Shown: positions 23,640 to 35,489, counted from the stretch's first letter. The stretch is DNA of 64,000 nucleotides from Odontocerum albicorne (GCA_949825065.1 OX463859.1:22895847-22959846), one strand, 5' to 3'. A program made the numbers and translations. The notes: generated by a model not told the origin, from the sequence alone.

Positions 23640-23900
23640 AGATTAATTGGACGTAGAGGTGGCATTGAGTGCACTCCACGCTCCCCAGATCTTACCCCGA
23701 TGATTATTTTTATGGGGACTCATCAAATATAGTATAAAGAGTGTGATACAAAACCATCAACAATAATGAACTGAGAGCAGCCATTGAAAGACAATGCGCC
23801 CAAATACCGAAACACATTCATTATTCGTGATGTTTATTATTTCACATTATCAACAGTGCATGGACCAAAACAACCGTAAATTTGAGTACTTGCAATAGCA
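23640..23900 (+). pseudogene. Tc1/mariner-superfamily transposase C-terminal remnant
   Basis: Translation gives 'RGGIECTPRSPDLTPDDYF', followed in broken frames by 'NNELRAAIERQCAQIPKHI'. This matches the C-terminal end of DDE_3-type transposases: the third acidic residue in the 'PRSPDLTP.D' motif, then a helical 'LR..I...CAQIP' segment. It clearly differs from the three D34D mariners in this window. It is short and old, with no ends found. Confidence 0.7.
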
Positions 23901-24212
23901 AAAAAATCTATGTCTGTCGTCTTTAATTTGTAAATTTAATGTTAGAAAAACCTTGAAAAATATTTTATTTATAATCGTTCATAATTTGAAAAAAAAAATA
24001 GACACCCTTTATTATGATTATTTGGCTTAGTTATTATATTATGTAGTTACAATAAACTATTCATAAAATACCTGAATAACAAGAGTACGCAAATTAGACA
24101 ATCAATATGGGCAGTGTATAGATTTCCATATTAATGTGCTTTATTACAAGAGAAGAATAAAAAAATCTATTTGTCAAAGTATTTGGATTTTACTTTGTGG
24201 AACTCCCTTTAA

Positions 24213-24577
24213 GAATATTTTATTCCACTAATTGTATTATTCTCCACTCTACGTGTTTCTATCTCCTATTCCGAGGCTCTTTTCAGGCGGAATGGTCTCA
24301 ATTTGTTACGAGAACAATGCTTAGGTAAGTCTGGTATATTACATCGCAAGTGTTTGTGGTCTTTTGACCCAAAGAAAACATTTTAAAGAGGAGTGAAATA
24401 TTTGCATTTAGGTTTTTAGACCACACACACTCTCGATGTAACATGACACCAGTCTAGCCTTAACACAGCACTCGTAATACACCGGTTTCTTTCCGCATGA
24501 AGATAACCTGGGGATAAGAGGTAGAAACACGTGTAGTGGAGTTTGGTGTTATTAGTGGAATAATAAAGTATTTTTTT
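24213..24577. mobile_element. Foldback element of about 365 bp
   Basis: The two halves are reverse complements over most of their length, at visibly reduced identity. The outer arm is 'aatattttattccactaat' against, reversed, 'aatactttattattccacta'. Inside that is 'acgtgtttctatctcctatt' against 'acgtgtttctacctcttatc', and the innermost arm is 'tgtttgtggtctttt' against reversed 'tgtgtgtggtctaaa'. No coding capacity is seen. It fits an old foldback/MITE-like element or a hairpin of two inverted repeats. Confidence 0.7.
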
Positions 24578-24579
24578 GT

Positions 24580-26480
24580 TCAATATCCTAAAGTAGCTAT
24601 TTTTGCTGAGCTGAATATAATAAAATATTTCAATTTGTCATTTAATTGAAAATCGAATAAGCCTTTCATGCGCATACCGCCCAAAGAGCTTAACCGTTAT
24701 TCGTGAATATTAAAAAAATACTTTCGCTGCGTTTGGCTAAGTAAACCCAGCAACCTTCGCTGTATTTGCCTAAGTTTCTTTTTTTTTACCAAAAATCAGA
24801 CTTGTTTTCATTCAACAATGCGACCAAGTAACTACCTGCTGATCATACAAATTAGGTGGCATCACGTGCTTTGGTCACAATGAAAACAAAAACACGAGAA
24901 ATGAAGATTTCATTTATTGTTAATTTCCAGGAAACATTTTATTATTATTAGTTTATTAATAATAATAATAACAGGATAATTTTTATAGTGCTGTTTAGAG
25001 AGCAGACCCCTCAAGAGCGATCTAACTTAATTCAAACCTAATATTTCAGACAGATAAAAAATATTATAAAATACATATAAATTAAAGTATACAGGGTAGG
25101 AAGGTGATGGTAGTGGCCATAAGATAAGGTATCTGAATCTAAAATTACAATACATAAATTTGATTTGTGTCAATTACAATTCAAAATTTAGCCTATAAGT
25201 GAGTATGAACGCACGGGTGCGTGTGAGCCTTACTTATCTAAAGTCAGTACGAACGCACTGGTGCGTTTCGCATTATCCAAGAAAAGTATATATTATACCA
25301 AAAAAGTTAATTGAACTCACATAAACAAAATATGTAAAAAAATATTTCAAAAACTCCCTCCCTTGGTACACTCTCGTATTATTCCTATATATTTTAACTC
25401 ACTAGTTTAAAGGTTAAAAAAAGAGTGTAAACATATTTGGAAAAACTGTAGTACCTACTACATATTATAAATATATCATAAATTTTGATAAATATCAAAA
25501 TTTATTTTATCAATTAAATAATTGTAAATTATTAGAGAAACAAATATGAGTAGACGGGACATGTGAAACGGGCAGGAGACATTTGACGACCTATTTGATA
25601 AGACATGTGTTTTCTGATCTGGGGTCGAGGGTACGATTTTCGTACTTTCCCATTAAAAAAAAGGATTATATTCTGTTATTTACCACCACAGTGTTTCAAA
25701 TTCTGTATGATCTTCTCGTTATGAGAAAGGTAAGCGGAAGATAAATCCTAAAACTCTTCAGTGCTGCCCGAAGGCAACGACATGTTAATGTTGCAATGAA
25801 TTTTAAATGCTATGTGATGGAAAAGCAAAAATAATTAAGTCAATTATCATGAGGGGTGATACATTCCATGATCGTCTGCCAAAAAAGGGTTCGGTGGAGT
25901 GGCGCCGTCTGGGATCACCACAACGCAAAATAAGATTGTTGCAATATTTTTGTTACTAATTGACTTCAAAGAAAGAAACATTACGACTACTGGCAAAGTT
26001 GTGTGTCTTGAATATACAAGTTAAAGGATGCCATAAAAATGAAATGCCGATGAAAGCTGAGTCACGAGATGGTAACACAGCAATGCACCAGTGCGTACTT
26101 TTATTGCTGCAAAGGATGACAGTCAATACTGTGGTTTCCATGAATTAAATCACCCACCCCTTAAGCCTGACATCCCTCCCTCGTATTTTTTTTAAACTGA
26201 AATCCAATTTGTATAAAATTTGTAATATCTGCAGTGTTGCACCATTCAAAACAAAACCCATTTAAACCAAACACATTTGCACTTTTTAAAACAAACAAAA
26301 CTTATGAATATTTTTCAGTAGTATTAAAAAAATTAATCGTTCTATAAACAGTATTGAACTACATGGTGACTTTACTGAAAAATTTTAAAAACGTTCCATC
26401 ATATCACCTTTTTTATATTGTTGTGTTGAAAAGTGTTGGACCTTAAGATATGTTTTTAGTCTTAAAATATTGATTTCATA
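24580..26480. other. AT-rich intergenic DNA, minor repeats
   Basis: There is an (aat)n microsatellite near 24957-24972. Two short inverted motifs based on gaacgcac..ggtgcgt lie at 25207-25225 and 25250-25268. A degenerate tRNA-like head, 'gacctatttgataagacatg', lies at 25588-25650. ORFs at 25956-26148 overlap on both strands and carry no motif. No gene is called. Confidence 0.45.
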
Positions 26481-27130
26481 ACAATTAGTTCCCGGAATAC
26501 ACACGAAAAGATTTAATGTTTTGTAAAATTGTTTTTACACTTTTTAATTTTTGCAATGAATCTACAAATTAATTCCCTGTCTGACAAGGCATATGTTATG
26601 CCTGTGCTAAGACAGATAAGTTTCACAAAACAAAACTAACATGAATTAAAATAAAAGTTATCTTTTTGCCGTTAAAAATTGATTAAAATAATAATTGGTT
26701 ACCGAAATATAAACAAAAAGGTATATTTTTTATTTTAATGTTTTTATTCTGTTTAATTTTTGTTATGAATTAAACAAATCACTTCCCTGCCTGACTAGGC
26801 ATGTATCATATCTATACTGAGATATAATAGATTAGACGAATATCTGTACTGAGTACATATATATGCCTGACTAGACGTATATCTGTTCTGAGATATAATA
26901 GACTAGGCGTGTGTGTATATGTTACTGAGTACAGATATATGCCTGACTAGACGTTTATCTGTTCTGAGATATAATAGACTAGGCGTATATCTGTACTGAG
27001 AGAACAGATTTTACAAAACAAAACAAACATAAATTAAAAAATAAATAATAGATTTTACAAAACAAAACAAACATGAAATATAAAAATGAATGATTGATTT
27101 CACAAAACAAAACACATGAAAAATAAAAAT
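26480..27130. repeat. Nested satellite region
   Basis: Three layers are visible. A block of about 210 bp starting at 26484 ('gttcccggaatacac') recurs, diverged, from 26694 ('gttaccgaaatataaac'). From 26791 to 27004 two alternating units, ctgagatataatagactagg and ctgagtacagatatatgcc, form a dimeric tandem array. From 27005 to 27125 a unit of about 45-50 bp, gattttacaaaacaaaacaa, is repeated three times. It also appears once at about 26615-26640, linking the layers. No coding role is seen. Confidence 0.8.
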
Positions 27131-28079
27131 AAGACATAATAACTTAAGCTTCAAAGGTTTTAAAATTTTCACCAAAATAACAAACATTATTTAAGAAGCC
27201 GAAGGGATCATAACTTTTAATTGTCTGTATATTTTATATGTTACGGGTCGATTTAAGTATTGTTGAAAGAATAACAAATAATTCTTGGGTGAAAAATGGT
27301 AGATATCAATTGAGTTAGAATTAATGTTTAAAGTCAATCGAGTTAGAATTAATTTTTAATAAATCTTTCAAATTAAATATGTGAATGATCAACATTTATT
27401 TATAATTACTGCTTTATTCAATTATTCCAATTGATACTAGTTTGGACCTCATAACTTAAGCCTATAGAGAATCTAATATTGAACCGACTCATTTCATCTC
27501 ATATTTAGAGAAAGGATAATGTTTACGATTGTTAAAAAGTTACCGTTTTATTTTCGCGGAATGTTACAAAATTCAGTTAGCTAAGGTGTGCTGTTGTCAG
27601 CGGCGTTGTTTTCACTGCATATTGTAACAAATAATATAACCATTTACCCAAATTTCTAACGCTCGTAACCCTGTTTCTCCAGGCACAGTGGGTCAGGCAT
27701 GTATTAAATCGTAGAATTCGTCAAATTGCCTAGGCATTGACGTTAGGACATGGTCTATCATCTCCATGTGGCATATCGTTGCATACTTATCGGTCGATTA
27801 GGCTAATAGATTGGGTATAACGGATTGTAACGCCCAACAGAATCAATGACTATTGATCTAGTCTTCGATTTTGGTGTTTGCATTAACCTCTTCAAGACCA
27901 TATTTAGTTTTTTTTTCTTTTAAATTTTATTATATTTCAACAGATTATAAGATGCAGGAAATCTTAAAAGTTGACTCAAAGTAACGATTCGCGTCTTGTA
28001 TGAATAATTTCTGAAAAATAATTCAAAACATACCCGAGCTGATAATTTGAACATATTGAAAACATACGTACAATCACAG
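27131..28079. other. AT-rich intergenic DNA, no gene seen
   Basis: A short local duplication (gttagaattaat) lies near 27310-27350. No gene or recognised repeat was found. Confidence 0.5.
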
Positions 28080-28385
28080 TTTTCCTGCTTGTGTAGGTAG
28101 AAAAGAGATCGCCAGACTTTCTTATCTCAACACACATATTTGGCCTCCTCCACATCTATACACCTTCTCATACAGGTCCTTTGATTACTCTCACTTCTAA
28201 AATATATTCACTTGATCAAACTATACTTTCCGTGGCCTCTCTCTACCAAGCCTCCCACTCTCATATTTGCAATGAATATTAGGTTTTCTATAATCATTTT
28301 CTGCGTACCCAAACCATCTCAGAACGCTCTACTTTATCGTACCCAATACATCTGACTTAAGTTCACATTCAAACCTAATCATCAT
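28080..28385 (-). mobile_element. alpha-LINE 3' end, minus strand
   Basis: On the minus strand it follows the alpha-LINE order, with the 'gagaaggtgtatagatgtgg' block (about 28150-28170 reversed) before the 3' end near 28080. It directly abuts an A-family SINE at 28387. Confidence 0.6.
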
Positions 28386-28386
28386 T

Positions 28387-28692
28387 ACTGGGCCTCGTAG
28401 TCGAGGATTCCTTCGCTATTCTATTATCAATTCAATTGGAAAGCGAAGCTGTACTGTGGATGGATCCGATGGCACACCAAAATGAGACAATCGGAGCACA
28501 TCGGTATATATTTTTCCTTTTTTTTTTAAAGAAAAGATATGACTAAAGTCATAGGTGTTCTTATAGGTATACCCTCGAATACCAGGCGGAAAAAACGCCT
28601 GTGTCATTCGAGGAGAGTAGCACAGCGCTGAATTCGAACCGACAAACTTCCTCACAGCAGTAAGCACGTGGTCATGCACCTCGTGATCCCTT
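28387..28692 (-). mobile_element. A-family tRNA-headed SINE
   Basis: The left edge 'ctgggcctcgtagtcgagga' is the A-family tail reversed. The core 'atatgactaaagtcatagg' lies near 28535. The tRNA-like head, read on the minus strand, contains the B-box-like 'cggttcgaattcagcg'. The 98-codon ORF on this strand is a by-product. Confidence 0.7.
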
Positions 28693-28699
28693 ATCACAT

Positions 28700-29675
28700 A
28701 AATACCCAACATATAGACCGAAACATTGTTAAAGGATCAAAAGATGAATGGATACTCTAGCTTTAAATTTTGAGTACAGAAAACCTTTAGAAATCCCTTT
28801 TTTAGTAACGTAATGATCTAACGGTTATTATTAATACTAAGCAGGTGAGCGCTTTAGGTTCAGTGCCTAGTGGATTCACTTTTGGGCTGTTTCTACTCTT
28901 TGACAGCTTTTTATCACTTTTTTTTCGTGCTACTTATTATAAACTTCTGAAAGGGAGGCGAAAATAAATCCATGAAAAAACCTCTTCCTAAAACAAGGTA
29001 ATTGCAGATTCAAATTACCGATTGTCTTAGAAGTTCGGCCATCGGAACTTAGATTTTGATCTATTAAGACTGTGAAAATGATATTCATGCTTGATCTCGA
29101 GGAATTTATTTTAAGTACCTATCTTACTGTGAATCCTTTACTTATCTTAAAAAAACACCTTGACTCGTTTTGTCAAAATAAATAGTGACAATCAACGTGT
29201 TAACAAATATTAATATCACTTTTTCTTTTGGAATTCAGTTGTCCCGATTTCATACAAACAACAGTTATTATTTTCTATGAATATCTCGTGTGATATGAAT
29301 CTTTCTCGGAATCTTCTTTGACTATAGCGAGATGAATTATATTTCAGTTTTATATCTCGCGGAATTAAAAATAATAATCTTAACTGCGGGGCGGTGGCGG
29401 CTTACAGCAATATTTTTATTGCTTCTCATTGTTCAATAAAAGGTGGGAAAAGTTATACGAAACACGCATTAAATTAATCACTTTTTTTATTAAAAATATG
29501 GAAAATAAGCCTTTGTCTGCATTTATTGTCAATTTATTATAAAGTAAATCTTTTGAATCACAAAAAAATATTTTACGAGTAACTGTGAATTGAAGGGGGA
29601 ATTATTTTTAAAGCAAGCAAGTGTTACTGTGAGTTTTGAGAATATTATTATTTTTAACATTCAATTTCTTTCGTT
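28700..29675. other. AT-rich intergenic DNA, no gene seen
   Basis: No ORF with family features and no repeat partner was identified. Confidence 0.5.
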
Positions 29676-29678
29676 GAT

Positions 29679-29745
29679 GACCTCCGTGACATAGTTGGTA
29701 AGACACCTCTCTTTCGTCCTGAAATGATAAAAATCTTCAGTCGAA
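29679..29745 (+). repeat. B-family SINE tRNA-like head only
   Basis: 'gacctccgtgacatagttgg' followed by 'taagacacctctctttcg' matches the head at 60099. The B-box is degraded ('aaaaatcttcagtcg') and the body is missing. Confidence 0.6.
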
Positions 29746-29794
29746 TAAGGTATTTTAAAGTGTAATACCATGTAGTTTCAGAAACATTATAGTT

Positions 29795-29945
29795 TTCATC
29801 GTCAGGACGTGAGGTTGAGTACGAATACTACGAGGTAACCTACGATCTCATTGCGAGGTTAAATACAAACAAACCCAGAAGATGAAAACGGCAATATTTT
29901 CGAAACGTCGATGTTATAAGCTAAATCACGCTGTACAATACTCTG
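29795..29945. repeat. Possible Penelope-like terminal fragment
   Basis: The segment contains 'cagaagatgaaaacggcaat', then 'tttcgaaacgtcgatg'. A 'GAAGATG...GAAACGTCG' pattern is commonly seen in Penelope-like elements. A partly complementary 'catcgtcaggacgtgagg' lies upstream. No coding part is present and the identification is tentative. Confidence 0.3.
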
Positions 29946-30911
29946 AAAGACCTCATCCGACTGATAATAATAACCGCGAAAGCGTCAAAGCATATTTGAT
30001 AAAAAATTTGTTTACACGAATGACCTGTGTAAAATATTTATGACACCCACTGTTTACAACCAAAGTGTAATAATACTATACATCACATGTGGGTAATTAA
30101 TATGGGGTTTGTATGAACTTTCATGTGACTTTGTCTAGTTACATAAGTAAAGTGAATAAACTGTTTTTGCTAAGATTAAATTCTATAGGTTTGAGTTAAT
30201 TTCTATGGTTTAATATTGTGTTGGGTTAGCCTTTCTTTTTTTTTAAATATTGTTCTATACTGTTACTAAATTTTGTGTTGTTTTTATTTTATTTTTTTTC
30301 CAGAAAGTCACTTGACTATTGAAATAAAATAAAACACAACCTATTTATTCTGAATAGACATGGGGGAAATATTTTTATGAACGGTTTTTATTTATTGATT
30401 ATACATTAAAAATATTTTTATTCAACATTTCATTTATTTATTGTCCATAAATTGAATATTCTAGTGACAGTGGTAAAAACAAACTCAATATATTATGGAC
30501 CAAATAATATAAGGCAATATACAATGTGGGTGATCATGATATCTGACGTTGGTAGCATCAAAGAAGATGACTGTGTGACATGCATATTATGTTGCATAAA
30601 GGGTAAGGAGCTTCAGTACTTGCAGCCTGTCTGCGTTTTCTTTTTCTATTGAGCCACGCCATTTAGCGTTATTAGACGCTGTTTACTCCCAGTTGTGCTG
30701 AACATGACTGTTTTGAAAAGTTTTGTTGCAGAACTACCTTATAAATCTTACGATGACTACACCTTCCACCTTCCGTCAGCTCGCAAAAGAGGATATTTCT
30801 TGGAAGTCTGTACTTAGGCATACGAGTTAGGTGTCAAGACCAAAGTAGCACAGTTTGAATTAATAATAATAAAAATGACACTAATAATCACACAAATTAC
30901 AAAATTTGATA

Positions 30912-31140
30912 TAAATAAATATAAGTTTATTGATAGCAACATAGTATGTACATAATATATTCAAATACACTTCAAAAGACACATAAATTGCAGAAAATAC
31001 ATTAAAGACAGAAGCTATCAAAATGTCTGGGCTGATCTAATAACATACATCCCTTCGGTCAAGGTACACCCCACCAATATAGGGCGTGCCCAGCCACGGG
31101 GACACCAGATGTTTTTTAGCCCACACTCTGGGACATGTAG
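30912..31140 (-). repeat. D-family interspersed repeat
   Basis: It shares 'tttattgatagcaacatagt', 'gctatcaaaa' and 'gggct.atct' blocks with 45522-45752 and, more distantly, 59358-59520. Each copy is preceded on the left by an (aaat)n run. It is probably a SINE or LINE 3' end. Strand is uncertain. Confidence 0.6.
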
Positions 31141-32014
31141 AATTAAAAGAAAAAAACAGAAAATAAATATTTATTTACTGTATAGAACTTTTTTAACACT
31201 GACCAAAAATACCATTAAGAATAAATGTCAAACTGACTAATTTAAAGCAAATCGTAATTCATAAACGGCGTGGAGAAAAATCTATAAAACGAAAGCTTTT
31301 AATTTTCTATGCCAACCAAGTAATAAATTTAGAAAATTCTTCTTTGGAATGTAGGAAATAAATTTTCCTTTTTATTACGCTTTGTATGCATAACTGATAA
31401 GGCATCCAAAAGTTTGTGGCACAAGAGAGTGAGAAGACGGTTTTACTTTCGATCTGGCGGCAGTCGAAGTCTTATTGGACAATAATGGAAGAATCGTGAG
31501 ACACCATTTATTTTAACAAGTCGCATCGCACAAAAAGTTCTTATCAGATTGTGTTTCAAACTTTTTATCGTTATTATCCTCATTAAAGGTTAAGCAATAA
31601 AATAATTTTGCAAATTGTAGAGCAGTTCTATAAAACTAGTCATTAAGAAGGTATTTCATAACTTAATTTGTCCATTTATTTAGACTTTTCATGATAAATT
31701 AAATACATTTACATGTAACAAAATATAACGCATCCACTTCTTCCAAAAAAACTAACAATTAAGGATTCACATATCTTGAAAACATTTTAATCGGTTTTTA
31801 TATACAGTTATTTAAAATTTATATTTATGTTAAACTCTTGTAAAAACTCTTGTCTACACATATGTAAAAACTCTTGTCTACACAAAAATGAATAAAATCC
31901 TGTCATCCCTGATGAGTATATTAAAAGGCACAAAATAACGCGAGGAATAAAAGTACTTACAGTACCCGGCGGTAAGTAATACACATCGGGCTTAAGAAAG
32001 AGACTGTCAGTCAT

Positions 32015-32136
32015 AATCGGCTAACTTCGGCTTTGTAGAGCGTCATCTCTGTCGCTTGACAACGACTGAAAAATCGCGATGGAACACGTGTATAAATGAC
32101 AGAGACGACGATCTACAAAGCCGAAGTTAGCCAATT
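32015..32136. mobile_element. Hairpin MITE-like element of about 122 bp
   Basis: The terminal arms are 'ggctaacttcggctttgtag' (32019-32038) and its exact reverse complement at 32113-32132. Pairing then continues as 'cgtcatctctgtc' against 'gacagagacgacg' with one mismatch. The flanking aat/att also pairs. No coding capacity is seen. Symmetrical arms of about 37 nt around a loop of about 45 nt suit a small non-autonomous DNA element. Confidence 0.8.
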
Positions 32137-32194
32137 TTCGTCTACATTATAATCTACATATGTGTACATATTAATTTATTTTTTTTAAATATAT

Positions 32195-32400
32195 AAATTA
32201 AACAAACAAAACAGACATGTAGTGTAAATGTGAAGTAAAGTGGGATCAAATGAAATATAGAAACGTAGAAAGTCAAAGTAATCGTAGAAAATGTATAAGA
32301 AGATGTATGGATATAGAAAAAGCTTAGGATATGTGTCGAGAAATGAAAGTCTTGTTCTCTCTGCCTATCCCAACTGGTAAATGGTGTGATGTTATGTATG
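32195..32400 (+). mobile_element. alpha-LINE 3' end fragment
   Basis: Blocks 'aagaagatgtatggatatag' (about 32298-32317) and a 3' end 'cccaactggtaaatgg' match the alpha-LINE tail order. The minus-strand 101-codon ORF across it is antisense noise. Confidence 0.6.
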
Positions 32401-32948
32401 TACTCGTATATTAAAAAAAGTAAATAGAATGAAATATCTGAACAAAATAAAGTTATCATTTTAACTTGGAGTGTCTACAACGACCTTCCCTTTTATATCA
32501 TATTTCGCGATATACTATCCCTGGTTTTTTTTATTACAAGCAATATATGAAAGATAAAATCTTGTATTTTTTACATGCGTTTAAATCTGGATTGTAAATT
32601 AATAATTCATTCCACGTGTCCGCTATGCCTTCATCTCATGCCAACCTACTTCTTACATTCTTCCACTTTTTACTATTGTTATTAGTCGAATAACAGTTAA
32701 AACAAAAGTCACCTTTACATAGAGACCAAAAGGTGTTCAAAATTATAAATTGCACCAATACACCGATGTTTTATATCAACTATGACCCGGGATTTTGATT
32801 TCTCCAATTATTTAAGATTGATTAAAGATTAAAAGTGGAGATATTTCAAGTTGATAATAATCGCACGATTTCAATAATATTTTCTTTTTAATTATTGATA
32901 TCTTCGAATTTTGAAAGTAATTTATTAATAAGAGAAGTTTCTTACTGT

Positions 32949-33108
32949 GTTTATGGAAAAATTCATTACCGAAGTTAGTTGTTTATGGAAATATTCATTA
33001 CAAAAGTTAGTTGTTTATGGAAATATTCATTACAGAAATTAGTTGTTCATGGAAATATTCATTACAGAAATTAGTTGTTTATGGAAATATTCATTACAGA
33101 AGTTAGTT
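32949..33108. repeat. 32-bp tandem repeat, five copies
   Basis: Units start 'gtttatggaaatattcatta' and end 'cagaagttagtt' at 32949, 32981, 33013, 33045 and 33077, each exactly 32 bp with 0-3 substitutions. There are no spacers, so this is a minisatellite and not a CRISPR array. Confidence 0.95.
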
Positions 33109-33389
33109 GTTGTTTCGATTTTTTTTTTACAATATTTCAATGAATAGTTTCATTATCCATTTGTTAAAATTTGGTCTTTCTACTAACCAGACAAAGAAAA
33201 TATATGGTTGCAAAAATTATTCAAATTGACATAAATTTTTATATAAAATTCATAAAAAATAAAAATGTCAACTATAAAACTGTAATATATCGTATAACTA
33301 TAAATGAAAAATAAAAAAATAAAATGTATGTATGTAAAAATATATTTAATTACTTACTGTATATGGAAATTTTTCATTGTATGGAGTAT

Positions 33390-33835
33390 AATTTGGCAAA
33401 CTTATTACTGTGTGTTCTAACCAACCAGAAAGATTTCAATATAGGCCTTAAGTGAAAACCCAACTTATTAAAATAAAATCTGGGTCCCAATGGGAATCAA
33501 ACCCGCAACCTCTGAGTTTAAAGACATGCTTCGTCCAGGCACTGTCCCAACTCATTGCCTAAGTAGGCTGTTGGGTCCGCTATTCTCGTTCTCAGGCTGT
33601 ATATTCTACGGTTCTGGGTGTCGCTTTCATCTAGGCCGTTTCGCTGCAGGATTTTGGAGCATTGAGTCATCCAAGAGTTCTTTGGTCTTCCTCTGGAGGA
33701 AGATCCAGACATTGCCTGATTTACAGTATGGTCTGTTGGTCTCCGTCTTATGTGCCCGTACCATCTCAGCTATAGCTCTGAGTCTGAGTTTAAAGACATG
33801 CGTCTTAGTAATAAAGCTATAGAGGTCGTGAGAAG
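33390..33835 (-). mobile_element. B-family SINE split by a beta-LINE insertion
   Basis: On the minus strand the SINE head starts near 33835 ('gacctctatagctttatta'), continues to 33783, is interrupted, and resumes at 33529 with 'gaggttgcgggtttgattcc' (B-box). The body 'ctttctggttggttagaa' reaches about 33415. Removing 33530-33782 and one target duplication restores a normal tRNA-like head. The SINE is therefore older than the inserted LINE. Confidence 0.8.
33530..33782 (-). mobile_element. beta-LINE fragment nested in a SINE, 19-bp TSD
   Basis: This 253-bp 5'-truncated insertion is flanked by a perfect 19-bp repeat, tctgagtttaaagacatgc, at 33511-33529 and 33783-33801. The minus-strand translation contains 'RGRPKNSWM' and 'LRTRIADPTA', the end of the beta-LINE reverse transcriptase. 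The 3' end has diverged from the other copies. Confidence 0.88.
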
Positions 33836-34124
33836 GCAGGAATGGTGAAGAAGAAAGGAAAATCCGGAATAAAACATGTTTCATTACTGGCTTGAAATTA
33901 AAAGTTTTTTTCAATCGCTTTTTGTAGCATGCCAGTGACAGAATAAGTCTTTGATTGATTGAAAAGAAGCTGTATAAATATCGGTTGTACGAGTATAAGA
34001 GGCATTTACTGTGTGTTTTACGATTTCATTGGAAATAATATAACAAGGCAGAGTTAATGTCATGTTACAATCTCTTACAATAAACAAAAGAGGCCAGAAA
34101 GTGAAAAAACTTAAATCCTTTAAA

Positions 34125-34202
34125 AAATTGTTAAAATTGAAATCGAACCCTGAACTCCCGGATCGAAAGATAGGCATCAAACTTACTTGGCCACTGAATG
34201 TC
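34125..34202 (-). repeat. tRNA-headed SINE head fragment
   Basis: Read on the minus strand, 'gtggccaagtaagtttgatg' leads to 'cagggttcgatttcaat', a tRNA-like A-box/B-box arrangement. The body is not recognised. Confidence 0.5.
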
Positions 34203-34589
34203 ATATTTTTTGTTTCATAATCACAAATTCGGAACCAATTAGGCGAATTACGATAAACTTCTTAATTATTAATAAGGATGATGCCTTTTTCAAAACTTTT
34301 TTTTAAAAAAGACAGCATACAATGAAGATGGATTTAGAAAACTTCATGATTCTTAATAAAGGACAAATATTTCGATTTTGTATATTAATATCGTTGGATA
34401 AAAATTACTGCGGTAGAAATAAATGCCTTGCTTAAAATATCTGGCAGTACAATGGTGGAAATTATAAGATAGCGGATAACTGTTGTTAGACAACTAAAGC
34501 CCTGCAGAAGTATGACATATTCAATCAATACTGTTTAACCTAGATGGTGCATTGACTTAAGTTATAACAAGACAGCCATATTTAAAAGG

Positions 34590-34660
34590 GTGTCCATAGG
34601 AATAATTGGAAGGCAAGCTTTATACCAACTAGACCTCGGAGGCCGTCGGCTTAGAATTTT
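34590..34660 (-). repeat. B-family SINE head fragment
   Basis: On the minus strand 'gcctccgaggtctagttggt' matches the B-family A-box region. The remainder is degraded. Confidence 0.45.
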
Positions 34661-34929
34661 TCAGTCGTCTGAAGAAGTAGTTGTATTGATCGATAGGCAA
34701 TACCTCGTGATGGAGTTGTATTGTTAGCTATATTATAGATGAAAAACGCCAGAGCATGTAATTGGTGTTATTGTATGCAAGCTGTTGCTATTCAGCAAGC
34801 ACTTAGTCTAGTAGATCAGAGTCAAAGTTCCGATGGCAAAGATATAAAAAAAGGTGTACAATTGGCAGTTATAATTGCTCTATAATAATATGTGATGAAT
34901 AACGTTTGAGCCACAGAAAAACACGCGCT

Positions 34930-35030
34930 CTGGAATTAAAAGGGAATCTAACAGGAATCAAACCTGGGGCGCTTGTTTACTAAGTGTAAATGCTAACTGT
35001 TAGAATGCACCACTCACCTGAGAAAGTAAA
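34930..35030 (-). repeat. tRNA-like SINE head
   Basis: Minus-strand 'ctcaggtgagtggtgcattc' is followed by 'ccccaggtttgattcctgtt' (B-box). It could be a B-family relative or an old tRNA pseudogene. There is no paired body. Confidence 0.4.
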
Positions 35031-35489
35031 TATATAACTTTTGTAGATAATTCACCGAAAAATTTAAGTCTTGTGATAGTATATTTTTTCATGTGAACCT
35101 TTAAAATATTTAATTTTTTTAACACAATGAATCACTCACTCTCGTTCAAAGTATTTGCTAAGTGATACAATTAAACACGATTTCGCGAAATGTCACGCGT
35201 GACCTCCAAAACCATTAATTATCGGTTTCTCTGAAGTGGAAGAACAAAATATCCACAAAAGGAAACAGGCTGGAAAATTTGGCTTTGACAATTAATTTAT
35301 CAAATTTTCTCTGCTTTAGATGAAAAATTTAAAAGTGAAAACAAAAAAAAAATAACCTTGGTCAATTAGATGACAGACACAAAATACTTTTTCCATGTTA
35401 TCGTCATCTTACATTGCCTTGTAGGACAATATAAGATGACTTAAAATATGATTTCGATGGGGGACATGTATTGATCAGGTTACGATCTT

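Noticed and set aside
32949..33108. CRISPR array
   Set aside because: Units are head-to-tail without spacers in eukaryotic DNA, so it is a plain tandem repeat. The same applies to 22188-22316.
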